NCBI GenBank assembly: GCA_964354255.1
Contig: CAYGYX010000004.1
Location: forward strand, 11,326 to 75,325
DNA length: 64,000 bases
Direction of reading: 5' to 3'
From: VGBK01 sp964354255
Lineage (GTDB): Bacteria; Actinomycetota; Acidimicrobiia; Spongiisociales; UBA11373
In this document: positions 7,976-14,872 of the stretch, in pieces
Position numbering within the stretch: the stretch's first letter is position 1
Layout of the letters: every line of letters starts with the position of its first letter
Program-made: the position numbers and the translations under genes
Notes under the pieces: generated by a model
What the model was told of the DNA's origin: nothing
The model's input: the letters and a program-made list of their open reading frames with translations, nothing else
The model's database searches: none

Positions 7976-10699
7976 ATGACAGACTCCCCCGACACGGCCC
8001 CGGTCGCCTGGCACCTGCTCTCCGTCGCCGAAACGGCGCGCCGCCTGGGGACCGATCCGGCGGAGGGCCTCACCCCGGAGGAAGTCCCCGGACGCCTCGA
8101 GCGCCACGGGCCCAACGAACTCCAGGGCTCGGCCGGCCGGTCCCCTCTGGGCATCCTCTTCGACCAGGTCCGGGCCACCATGGTCCTGGTCCTGCTGGCG
8201 GCGGCCGGCCTCGCCGCCGCCCTCGGCGACGTCAAGACCACCGTTGCCATCGGGGCCATCGTCGTGCTCTTCGTCCTCCTGGGCACCTTCCAGGAGCACA
8301 AGGCCGAGAAGGCCATCGCGGCCCTGAAACGCCTGGCCGTCCCCGAGGTCACCGTGGTGCGCGCCGGGCTACCCGAGAGCATCCCCGCCCGCCATCTGGT
8401 ACCCGGCGACGTGGTCTTGCTGGAGGCCGGGGACCTGGTGCCCGCCGACCTCCGCCTGGTCGAGACCGCCGGCCTCCGCATCCAGGAGGCCGCCCTCACC
8501 GGGGAGTCGGAGCCGATAACCAAGCAGACGGAGGCCCTCGACGGGGCGGGCTTGCCGCTTGGGGATCGCCGCAACCTCGCCTTCATGGGCACCGTCGTCA
8601 CCCAGGGCCGCGGCACCGCCCTCGTGGTGGCCACCGGAATGGGCACCGAGCTGGGCAAGATCGCCGGCCTGCTCCAGCAGACGGGAGAGGGCCCCACTCC
8701 GCTGCAGCGCCGCCTGGACCGGGTGGGCAAGTACCTGGCCCTGGCCGGCTTCGGCGTGGCCGCCCTCGTCCTCGTGCTGGGCCTGTGGCGGGGCGACGAC
8801 CTGCGCCACTTGCTCCTGACCGCGGTCTCGGTGGCGGTGGCCATCATCCCCGAGGGCCTCCCCGCTGTGGTCACCATCACCCTGGCCCTGGGGGCGCAGC
8901 GCATGCTGGCCCGGTCCGCCCTCATCCGCCGCCTGCCCGCCGTGGAGACCCTGGGGTCGGTCACCATCATCTGCTCCGACAAGACCGGCACCCTCACCGA
9001 GAACCGGATGACGGTCGTGGTGCTTGACGTCGCCGACCACGAACTGGACCTCACCGAGGACGTGGGCCGGGACGGGTCGGTGCGGGCCCGCCGCAACCCG
9101 GGCTCCCCGGCCACCTCCGCCCTGTCGCTCGCCGCCGTGGGCGGCGCCCTGTGCAACGACGCCCGCCTGGTGGATCGAGAGGGCGGCACCCATCACACCG
9201 TCGGCGACCCGACGGAGGGCGCCCTGGTGGCGGCGGCCGCTGCCATGGGCTACTGGAAGACCCACCTGGACGAGTCCCTGCCCCGCCAGGCCGAGGTGCC
9301 CTTCGACTCCGACCGCAAGCGCATGACCACCGTCCACCTCCTGGGCGACCACGACCCTGCCCTGCTCCCCGGCCTCGAGCCGGGCAGCCACCAGAGCGTC
9401 GCCTTCACCAAGGGCGCCGCCGAGGGTTTGCTGGCGCTGTCGAGCCGCATCTGGGTGGAGGGCGCCGCCCAACCCATCGACGACGCCTGGCGCATCCGCA
9501 TCGCGGCCGCCGAGGAGCGTCTGGCCCGGCGCGGCATGCGAGTGCTGGGCATCGCCTTTCGCTTGCTTCCCTCCGCGCCCTCCGCGCCCGACGAGTCCCT
9601 GGAAACGGATCTCACCTTCGTGGGCCTCTTCGGCATGATCGACCCACCGCGCGCTGAGGTGGCCGACGCGGTGGCTACCTGCCGCGCCGCCGGAATCCAG
9701 CCCGCCATGATCACGGGGGATCACCCGCTCACTGCTCTCGAGATCGCCCGCCAGCTGGGCATCGCCGCCGGCAACCACGCTCTCACCGGAACCGACGTCG
9801 AGCGCCTCTCCCCGGAGGAGCTGCGCCGGGCGGTGGCCGACACCCGCGTCTTCGCCCGGGTGTCTCCCGAGCACAAGCTTCGCATCGTCGAGGCGCTGCA
9901 GCGCGAGGGCCACATCGTGGCGATGACCGGCGACGGGGTTAACGACGCCCCGGCGCTGCGCCGGGCCGATATCGGCGTCGCCATGGGGATCACCGGCACC
10001 GATGTCGCCAAAGAGGCCGCCGACATGGTGCTCCTCGACGACAACTTCGCCACCATCGTGAGCGCGGTCCGCGAAGGCCGCACCGTCTATGACAACATCC
10101 GCAAGTTCGTCCGCTTCTCGGTGGCGGGCAATGTCGGGAAGGTCCTGGTGATGCTCCTCGCCCCCTTCCTCGGCACCGCCGTCCCCCTCCTGCCCCTGCA
10201 GCTGCTCTGGCTCAACCTGCTGACGGACGGCCTGCTGGGCCTGGGGCTGGGCCTGGAGCCGCCCGAGCCCGCGGTCATGCAGCGGCCCCCCCAGTCCCCG
10301 GCCGAAGGCATCTTCCCCCGGCCCGCCGGGCTGCAGGTGGTCCTCATCGGCTTGCTGATCGGCGGGCTGGCACTAAGCCTGGGCACCTGGGCTTTCTACG
10401 CCGACCGCGGCACCTGGCAGACTCTGGTCTTCACTTCCCTCGCCTTCGCCCAGGTAGCCGAGGCGCTGGCGCTGCGCTCCCGCACAGGGCCCCGCCGCGC
10501 AGGCGGTCTGAGGGGCTTCCGCCTCGTCGCGGCCATGGCGGTTCTCGTCGTTGCGCTGCAACTTGCCGTCATCTTCACCCCGGGACTCAACGGGTTCTTC
10601 GGAGTCCGGGCCCTGGGCCCCATGGATCTCGCCCTGGCCGCGGCCGCCGGAGCACTCGTCTTCGCCGTGCTCGAGGCGGTCAAGTCCGCCCGCCGGTGA
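7976..10699 (+). CDS. calcium-type (P2A) cation-transporting ATPase
   Basis: A 907-residue P-type ATPase, likely exporting Ca2+ across the cytoplasmic membrane. It has the cation-ATPase N-terminal domain, the actuator loop LTGESEPITK, the phosphorylated Asp335 in CSDKTGTLTEN, and the hinge TGDGVNDAPALRRADIG. Helix M4 carries IIPEGLPAVV and M6 carries LNLLTDG, the calcium site II ligands of SERCA. In M5 the SERCA site I glutamate (NVGEV, E771) is Lys722 (NVGKV). A basic residue there is known from single-site enzymes such as Listeria LMCA1, so one Ca2+ per cycle is likely (inference). The ATG was chosen because the family N terminus begins near MTDSPDTAPVAWHLLS. Confidence 0.9.
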   Translation: MTDSPDTAPVAWHLLSVAETARRLGTDPAEGLTPEEVPGRLERHGPNELQGSAGRSPLGILFDQVRATMVLVLLAAAGLAAALGDVKTTVAIGAIVVLFVLLGTFQEHKAEKAIAALKRLAVPEVTVVRAGLPESIPARHLVPGDVVLLEAGDLVPADLRLVETAGLRIQEAALTGESEPITKQTEALDGAGLPLGDRRNLAFMGTVVTQGRGTALVVATGMGTELGKIAGLLQQTGEGPTPLQRRLDRVGKYLALAGFGVAALVLVLGLWRGDDLRHLLLTAVSVAVAIIPEGLPAVVTITLALGAQRMLARSALIRRLPAVETLGSVTIICSDKTGTLTENRMTVVVLDVADHELDLTEDVGRDGSVRARRNPGSPATSALSLAAVGGALCNDARLVDREGGTHHTVGDPTEGALVAAAAAMGYWKTHLDESLPRQAEVPFDSDRKRMTTVHLLGDHDPALLPGLEPGSHQSVAFTKGAAEGLLALSSRIWVEGAAQPIDDAWRIRIAAAEERLARRGMRVLGIAFRLLPSAPSAPDESLETDLTFVGLFGMIDPPRAEVADAVATCRAAGIQPAMITGDHPLTALEIARQLGIAAGNHALTGTDVERLSPEELRRAVADTRVFARVSPEHKLRIVEALQREGHIVAMTGDGVNDAPALRRADIGVAMGITGTDVAKEAADMVLLDDNFATIVSAVREGRTVYDNIRKFVRFSVAGNVGKVLVMLLAPFLGTAVPLLPLQLLWLNLLTDGLLGLGLGLEPPEPAVMQRPPQSPAEGIFPRPAGLQVVLIGLLIGGLALSLGTWAFYADRGTWQTLVFTSLAFAQVAEALALRSRTGPRRAGGLRGFRLVAAMAVLVVALQLAVIFTPGLNGFFGVRALGPMDLALAAAAGALVFAVLEAVKSARR

Positions 10700-10749
10700 T
10701 CGCGGCACGACGTCGGGTGTCGCGGCCCACCCTCCCCTCTGCCTTCCTC

Positions 10750-10755
10750 TAGGGT
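10750..10755 (+). promoter_or_regulatory. probable -10 box of xpt
   Basis: TAGGGT, 24 bases before the TTG start. The gap also contains the Shine-Dalgarno GAGGAGGGG. Confidence 0.35.
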
Positions 10756-10779
10756 GAGCGCCGGCGACCGAGGAGGGGC

Positions 10780-11361
10780 TTGGGCGACACCGGGACGAGC
10801 CTGCTGCGCCGGGCGATCGTCGAGCGCGGGCGGGTCGAGGGAACCCTCCTCAAGGTCGATGACTTCCTGAACCACCGGGTCGACCCCGACCTGATCGTCG
10901 CGGTGGGGGACTCCCTGGCCGAACGCTTCGCCACCGCCACCCCCGACCTCGTGCTCACCGCCGAGGCCAGCGGCATCGCCCCGGCCCTCACCTGCGCCCA
11001 GCGCCTGCGGCTCCCCATGGTGTTCGCCAAGAAGTACCTCGGCCCCGGAGGACGGGACGTCTACTTCCGTGAGGTCTTCTCCCCCACGCGCGGGATGGAG
11101 TACCGGGTGGAGGTCTTCCGCCGGGCCCTCTCTCCCGGCCTCCGGGTCCTCATCATCGATGACTTCCTCGCCGGGGGCCGCACCGCCGAGGCCCTCGGAG
11201 AAATCGCCGAGGAGGCCGCCTGCCCGGTCGTCGGCTTGGGCTTCGCCATCGAGAAGACCTTCCAGGACGGGAGGCGGCGCCTCGACGCCCACGGCTGGCG
11301 GGTGGAAGCCCTGGCCCGGGTCGCCTCGCTAGACGGCGGCCGCATCCTGTTCGCCGACTGA
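10780..11361 (+). CDS. xpt: xanthine phosphoribosyltransferase
   Basis: A 193-residue purine-salvage enzyme converting xanthine (or guanine) and PRPP to the nucleotide in the cytosol. The PRPP-binding signature is LRVLIIDDFLAGGRTAEAL (about 126-144), the aromatic/metal region is VFAKKYLGP, and LTAEASGIAPALTCA matches Xpt rather than hypoxanthine or adenine enzymes. The length equals the family norm. The start is TTG, supported by a strong GAGGAGGGG 2-10 bases upstream and the family N-terminal pattern (LLRRAIVERGRVEGTLLKVDDFLNHRVDP). No purine riboswitch is seen in the short upstream gap. The last 33 bases overlap the convergent membrane-protein gene. Confidence 0.88.
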   Translation: MGDTGTSLLRRAIVERGRVEGTLLKVDDFLNHRVDPDLIVAVGDSLAERFATATPDLVLTAEASGIAPALTCAQRLRLPMVFAKKYLGPGGRDVYFREVFSPTRGMEYRVEVFRRALSPGLRVLIIDDFLAGGRTAEALGEIAEEAACPVVGLGFAIEKTFQDGRRRLDAHGWRVEALARVASLDGGRILFAD

Positions 11362-11859
11362 GGGCGTGTCGCCGGGGCTGCGTTTCCCCTCGCCCCGCCA
11401 GGCAGCCACCAGGTCCCACAGCGCTCCGACTGCCGCCACGCCTGTGCCGGTCACCAGGACCCAGAAGCCCAGGCCGGCCGCCGCACCCGGGCCCCCCGCC
11501 ACGGCTTGCTCCAGAGCAGCGGCCACGACCGCGGCATCGTCCCCGGCTCCCTGCCAGGCCAGCAGCCCTCCGGCCACCGCCCCCACCGCCAGCAGCAGGC
11601 CGGCGACCGAGCCGACCCGGTCGGGCAGCCCGGAGCCCGGCCGAAAGGACGCCGCCACCATCCCGGCCGCGAGCAAGGCGGCCGCCGGCCGCCCCCACCT
11701 TCCCAGTTCCTGCCAGATGCTCGGGACGCTCCCCCCGGTGACGGCCCGAAAGGCGGCGCCGTCCAGCGCGAGGTGCTTCAGGTACAGGGCTCCCGTGGCC
11801 ACCAGCGTCCCCACCAGCACCGCGAGGCGTCCCGGCCTCATCTGTTGCTCCCGGCTCAC
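11329..11859 (-). CDS. small multi-pass membrane protein
   Basis: A 176-residue hydrophobic protein with four probable membrane helices (around GRLAVLVGTLVATGALYL, RPAAALLAAGMVAAS, VAGLLLAVGAVAGGLLAW and LGFWVLVTGTGVAAVGALWDLV) and a polar tail. GTG 11859 was chosen because TAGCCT lies 8 bases and GGAGGG about 5 bases upstream; later in-frame ATG 11841 is an alternative. No family recognised. Its 3' end overlaps xpt by 33 bases, tail to tail. Possibly related in style to the small membrane proteins that follow at 11943-13601. Confidence 0.65.
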   Translation of the reverse strand: MSREQQMRPGRLAVLVGTLVATGALYLKHLALDGAAFRAVTGGSVPSIWQELGRWGRPAAALLAAGMVAASFRPGSGLPDRVGSVAGLLLAVGAVAGGLLAWQGAGDDAAVVAAALEQAVAGGPGAAAGLGFWVLVTGTGVAAVGALWDLVAAWRGEGKRSPGDTPSVGEQDAAAV

Positions 11860-11910
11860 TGCCCTCCAGGCTATCGACCCGGGGGGTAGGGCGGCCACCG
11901 ATCGGGCGGC

Positions 11911-11916
11911 TAACCT
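11911..11916 (+). promoter_or_regulatory. probable -10 box of tandem membrane-protein genes
   Basis: TAACCT, 26 bases before the GTG at 11943. It would produce a leader of about 20 bases. Confidence 0.35.
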
Positions 11917-11942
11917 CGCCTTTCCGGCGACCCTTCAGCACG

Positions 11943-12761
11943 GTGACTCGCACGCCCAACCCCCGCCCCCTCTACCCACCGACCCGGCTGGCCTTCCACG
12001 CCTCCCGGATCGTGATCGATGTCGGGGTCCTGCTGGTGCTCGGGTCGATGAGCCTGCCCTTCGTCTCCGCCGAGAGCTTCGCGCAGCGGGCGGTGGCGGC
12101 CGACGCCCTCCCCGCCCTCCTCCTCTTCCTGCCCGTCTTCGTCATCACCCTGCTACCCGACCAGACCCGGCCCGTCCCCGCCGCGCTCGGCTGGCCGTCT
12201 CTTCTCCTGGCGGCGACCGCCCTCCCCTATGCCGTGGTCAAGTACCTGGACGCCTCCACCCTGGCCGGCACACTGGACGGCAGTGTGGGCATGGGAGCGC
12301 GCATCCTGGTCCTCGGCGCCTTCGTCACCCTGGCCGGCATCGTCCTGGGACTCATCCGCGGCCTCCTCCACCTGCCGGCGGCGGGCACGTACCCGGCTCA
12401 CCCCGAGCCGCCCCCGATCGAGGCAGCGGGCCCGCCCGGCCGCTGGGTCGCGCCGACCCCGGCGCCCGCCCGCCCGACGGCCAGGGCTTCGCCACCAGCC
12501 CCCCGCCCAGCGTCCCCTCGGCGCGGCACGGCGGTCATCCCCCGCCAGGGCGCCGACTCGCCCCGGCCCCGCCCCGCGTCCGCTCCGGCCACAGCCGACC
12601 CACCGCCCCGGGCGGTGCCGCGCCGGCCGGCCGGCCCCCCGCACCCGGCCGGGCCACCACCGCAGCCCCGTCCCTCCGACCCCGACACGGAGCCGACCCT
12701 CCCGGGGGTCAAGAGGGTCCGCAACTGGTGGCCGGACGACCTCGAAGACCTCTTCTCCTGA
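11943..12761 (+). CDS. four-helix membrane protein with proline-rich cytoplasmic tail
   Basis: A 272-residue protein. The first ~145 residues hold four membrane helices (VIDVGVLLVLGSMSLPFV, LPALLLFLPVFVITLL, WPSLLLAATALPYAVVKYLD, ILVLGAFVTLAGIVLGLIRG). The remainder is a disordered Pro/Ala/Arg-rich tail ending in the conserved-looking acidic-aromatic segment RNWWPDDLEDLFS, which could be a partner-docking motif (inference). GTG start, no clear Shine-Dalgarno. It is followed after 3 bases by a smaller gene whose four helices resemble its own, so the two look like tandem duplicates. Function unknown. Confidence 0.65.
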   Translation: MTRTPNPRPLYPPTRLAFHASRIVIDVGVLLVLGSMSLPFVSAESFAQRAVAADALPALLLFLPVFVITLLPDQTRPVPAALGWPSLLLAATALPYAVVKYLDASTLAGTLDGSVGMGARILVLGAFVTLAGIVLGLIRGLLHLPAAGTYPAHPEPPPIEAAGPPGRWVAPTPAPARPTARASPPAPRPASPRRGTAVIPRQGADSPRPRPASAPATADPPPRAVPRRPAGPPHPAGPPPQPRPSDPDTEPTLPGVKRVRNWWPDDLEDLFS

Positions 12762-12764
12762 GCC

Positions 12765-13148
12765 GTGCACCGTTCGCGCATCGTGATCCTCGCCGGTGTG
12801 GTGCTCGCCGGCTTGGCCCTTCTCCTGCCGCAGGCCCGGTTCCCCACCCTCGGCTTCGTCGACGGCTTCGCCGCCGACACCTGGCCGGTCATGCTGCCCC
12901 TCGCCCCGGTGGCCCTCCTGGCCGTCGTCGGCGACCGCGCCGAGGGCCACCGCCCCCCGGTGGCGGCGGCGGGCCTGCTCCTCTCCTGCGCCGCCCTGGT
13001 GTTCGCGGTAGCCAAAGTCATCGACGCCGTCCTGGCGGTGCGCCCGATGGAAGGAGCGGCGGTGGGAGCGGGGACCTGGGTGGTGGCCGCCGGCGCCGCC
13101 CTGGCGGTGCTGGGCAGCCTGCTCGCCTTCAGCCGGAGGATCGGCTGA
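12765..13148 (+). CDS. four-helix membrane protein, paralogue of preceding gene
   Basis: A 127-residue protein with four membrane helices and no tail. Its third and fourth helices (FAVAKVIDAVLAV...GAGTWVVAAGAALAVLGSLLAF) align by eye with the upstream protein (YAVVKYLDASTLA...GARILVLGAFVTLAGIVLGL), including the xVxKxxDA core. GTG start three bases beyond the upstream stop, indicating translational coupling. Its stop abuts the stop of the convergent gene at 13149 with no spacer. Function unknown. Confidence 0.65.
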   Translation: MHRSRIVILAGVVLAGLALLLPQARFPTLGFVDGFAADTWPVMLPLAPVALLAVVGDRAEGHRPPVAAAGLLLSCAALVFAVAKVIDAVLAVRPMEGAAVGAGTWVVAAGAALAVLGSLLAFSRRIG

Positions 13149-13601
13149 TCACCCGGCCGGGACGGCGAAGACCACGGTGAGGGCCACCCCTACCCCCAGG
13201 TAGGCGAACCCGGCCACCACCTGCCAGAAGGCAGTGTGATTGGGCTCGGCACTGAGCCGGCGGCGTCGTCGTCCCACGGGATCACGCTCCCACGGCGGCC
13301 TCCCCCGGGCCGGGGCGCCGTCCCCCGCCGGTTCCCCGCGGCGGCTGCCCCTACCGGCGAACGCCTCCCCGACCCCACCGACCGGGTTCCCGTACCCACT
13401 CCCCCGCACCCCGCCCACCAGCAACAGCAGGGCGCCCAGGGCGCTGTAGGTGTAGCCGACGGCGTCGGTGATCCGGGCCGAGGTCGCCAGCCAGACCACC
13501 CCACCGATCAGGCCGCCGGCCCCCAGCCCGAGGGCGAAGGCGGCCAGGTAGCCGGGAAAACGCTCCCGGAGGGGACTCACCGCCGGCGGCGTGGCGTCCA
13601 T
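13149..13601 (-). CDS. small membrane protein with charged linker
   Basis: A 150-residue protein with two helices in the first 65 residues (LAAFALGLGAGGLIGGVVWLA, YTYSALGALLLLVGGV), a Gly/Arg-rich linker of about 50 residues, and a last helix (FWQVVAGFAYLGVGVALTVVFAV). No family recognised. The ATG has TACCCT 6 bases upstream, so it is probably leaderless. It is convergent with the tandem membrane pair and divergent from the EamA transporter, with back-to-back promoters. Confidence 0.6.
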   Translation of the reverse strand: MDATPPAVSPLRERFPGYLAAFALGLGAGGLIGGVVWLATSARITDAVGYTYSALGALLLLVGGVRGSGYGNPVGGVGEAFAGRGSRRGEPAGDGAPARGRPPWERDPVGRRRRRLSAEPNHTAFWQVVAGFAYLGVGVALTVVFAVPAG

Positions 13602-13607
13602 CGGGCC

Positions 13608-13613
13608 AGGGTA
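13608..13613 (-). promoter_or_regulatory. -10 box (leaderless) of small membrane-protein gene
   Basis: TACCCT on the minus strand, 6 bases from the ATG at 13601. Confidence 0.5.
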
Positions 13614-13648
13614 ACGGGGGGCCGGCGAGCCGGAGGGAGCGCCCGCCC

Positions 13649-13654
13649 TAAGCT
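13649..13654 (+). promoter_or_regulatory. -10 box of EamA transporter gene
   Basis: TAAGCT, 9 bases before the ATG at 13664, giving a leader of about 2 bases or none. Confidence 0.4.
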
Positions 13655-13663
13655 CGGCGGTCG

Positions 13664-14539
13664 ATGCACCGCCCCCGGGTCGCTTACCTGGCTCTCGCCT
13701 TCGCCGCCCTGCTGTTCGGCTCCACCTTCGTCATCATCAAAGAGGCGATCGCCAGCCTGCCCCCGCTCGCCTTCGTGGGCTGGAGGTTCCTGCTGGGGGG
13801 GGTGGTGCTGACCGCTCTCGCGCCGCCCCTGGGCCGGGCGGTGTGGCACGACGGGGTGATCGCCGGGGTATGGCTCTTCGCCGGGTATGCCCTGCAGACG
13901 GTGGGCCTCGCCCACACCTCGGCCTCCAACTCGGGGCTGATCACCGGCCTCTACGTCGTCCTCACCCCGCTGGTGGCCGCGGCCGTCGCCCGCCGCGTCC
14001 CCGGGCTGCTCGTCTCCGGTGGGGCCCTGCTCGCCTTCGCCGGCCTCGCCCTCCTCACCCTGAACGACGGACTCAGCCTGCAGCGCGGTGACCTGCTCAC
14101 CGTGGGGTGTGCCCTGTCTTATGCCGTCCACATCGTCTACCTGTCCCGGGTAGCCGCCCGCCACCGGGTCGTCCCTTTCACCGCCGTGCAGCTGCTGGTC
14201 ACCGCCGCCGGGGGGCTGGCGGCTTCCGCCCTGTTCGAGGGACTGCCCCTCCCCCCCGCCGAGGCCTGGCCGGCTCTGCTCATGACCGGCCTGGCGGTCA
14301 GCGCCGGCGCCTTCCTCCTCCAGGTGTGGGCCCAGACGGTGATCGGCCCGTCGCGGACCGCCATCATCCTCGCCCTGGAACCGGCCTTCGCCGCGGCGGC
14401 GGCTGCCGTCGCGCTGGGCGAGCGCCTCTCCGGACGCGGCTGGGCCGGGGCAGCCCTGATCCTGGCCGGCATCTACCTGGCCCTGGCCGGGGAAGAGGAG
14501 CCGCTACCCACCGCCGAGGCGCTCACCCCCGCCCATTGA
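13664..14539 (+). CDS. EamA (DMT-superfamily) transporter
   Basis: A 291-residue inner-membrane protein with about ten helices in two EamA repeats (about 5-135 and 145-285). The opening LALAFAALLFGSTFVIIKEAIASLPPLAFVGWR and the second-repeat ending GPSRTAIILALEPAFAAAAAAVALGERLSGRGWAGAALILAGIY are typical of drug/metabolite exporters of the RhaT/YdcZ-like group. Substrate unknown. The ATG is close to a TAAGCT box. The last 36 bases overlap the convergent small membrane-protein gene. Confidence 0.85.
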   Translation: MHRPRVAYLALAFAALLFGSTFVIIKEAIASLPPLAFVGWRFLLGGVVLTALAPPLGRAVWHDGVIAGVWLFAGYALQTVGLAHTSASNSGLITGLYVVLTPLVAAAVARRVPGLLVSGGALLAFAGLALLTLNDGLSLQRGDLLTVGCALSYAVHIVYLSRVAARHRVVPFTAVQLLVTAAGGLAASALFEGLPLPPAEAWPALLMTGLAVSAGAFLLQVWAQTVIGPSRTAIILALEPAFAAAAAAVALGERLSGRGWAGAALILAGIYLALAGEEEPLPTAEALTPAH

Positions 14540-14797
14540 GGAACGCCGGTCTTCGAGCACCCGGCGGCCGTAGAGGGCGAGGCGCAGCAGCATCAGCAGC
14601 AGGAAGAGGAGCACCACCAGGGCGGCCAGCAGCTCCGGCCCCTCGAAATAGGCCGCCCGGCAGGAGGCGAGACCCCCATCACACAACCCCCAGCCGTCGC
14701 CGCCGCCCGCGAGGTCGAGCAGGACCAGCATGGGCACCAGCGCCACCCCCACCATGGCGGCGATGATCAACCCAATGGTCACGCGGATGACGGTCAC
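14504..14797 (-). CDS. small membrane protein
   Basis: A 97-residue protein with two strong helices (VTIGLIIAAMVGVALVPMLVLLDLA and LLAALVVLLFLLLMLLRLALYG) separated by a loop with two cysteines (WGLCDGGLASCRAAYF) that could form a disulfide on the outer face (inference). A GTG start with TAACCT 6 bases upstream indicates a leaderless message. It is divergent from thyX and overlaps the EamA gene tail to tail. No family recognised. Confidence 0.6.
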   Translation of the reverse strand: MTVIRVTIGLIIAAMVGVALVPMLVLLDLAGGGDGWGLCDGGLASCRAAYFEGPELLAALVVLLFLLLMLLRLALYGRRVLEDRRSSMGGGERLGGG

Positions 14798-14803
14798 CCG
14801 CCG

Positions 14804-14809
14804 AGGTTA
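14804..14809 (-). promoter_or_regulatory. -10 box (leaderless) of small membrane-protein gene
   Basis: TAACCT on the minus strand, 6 bases from GTG 14797. It sits back to back with the thyX promoter. Confidence 0.5.
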
Positions 14810-14860
14810 CCCCCCTTCCCCACACCGGCGACGCCCCTGGCGAGGCGAATGACAGGCCTG

Positions 14861-14866
14861 TAACCT
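14861..14866 (+). promoter_or_regulatory. -10 box of thyX-like gene (leaderless)
   Basis: TAACCT, exactly 6 bases before the ATG at 14873, with no Shine-Dalgarno. Confidence 0.55.
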
Positions 14867-14872
14867 CGGCTC

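Noticed and set aside
10700..10779. Purine riboswitch before xpt
   Set aside because: xpt often has one in Firmicutes, but the 80-base gap shows no purine-aptamer core and only a -10 box and Shine-Dalgarno.
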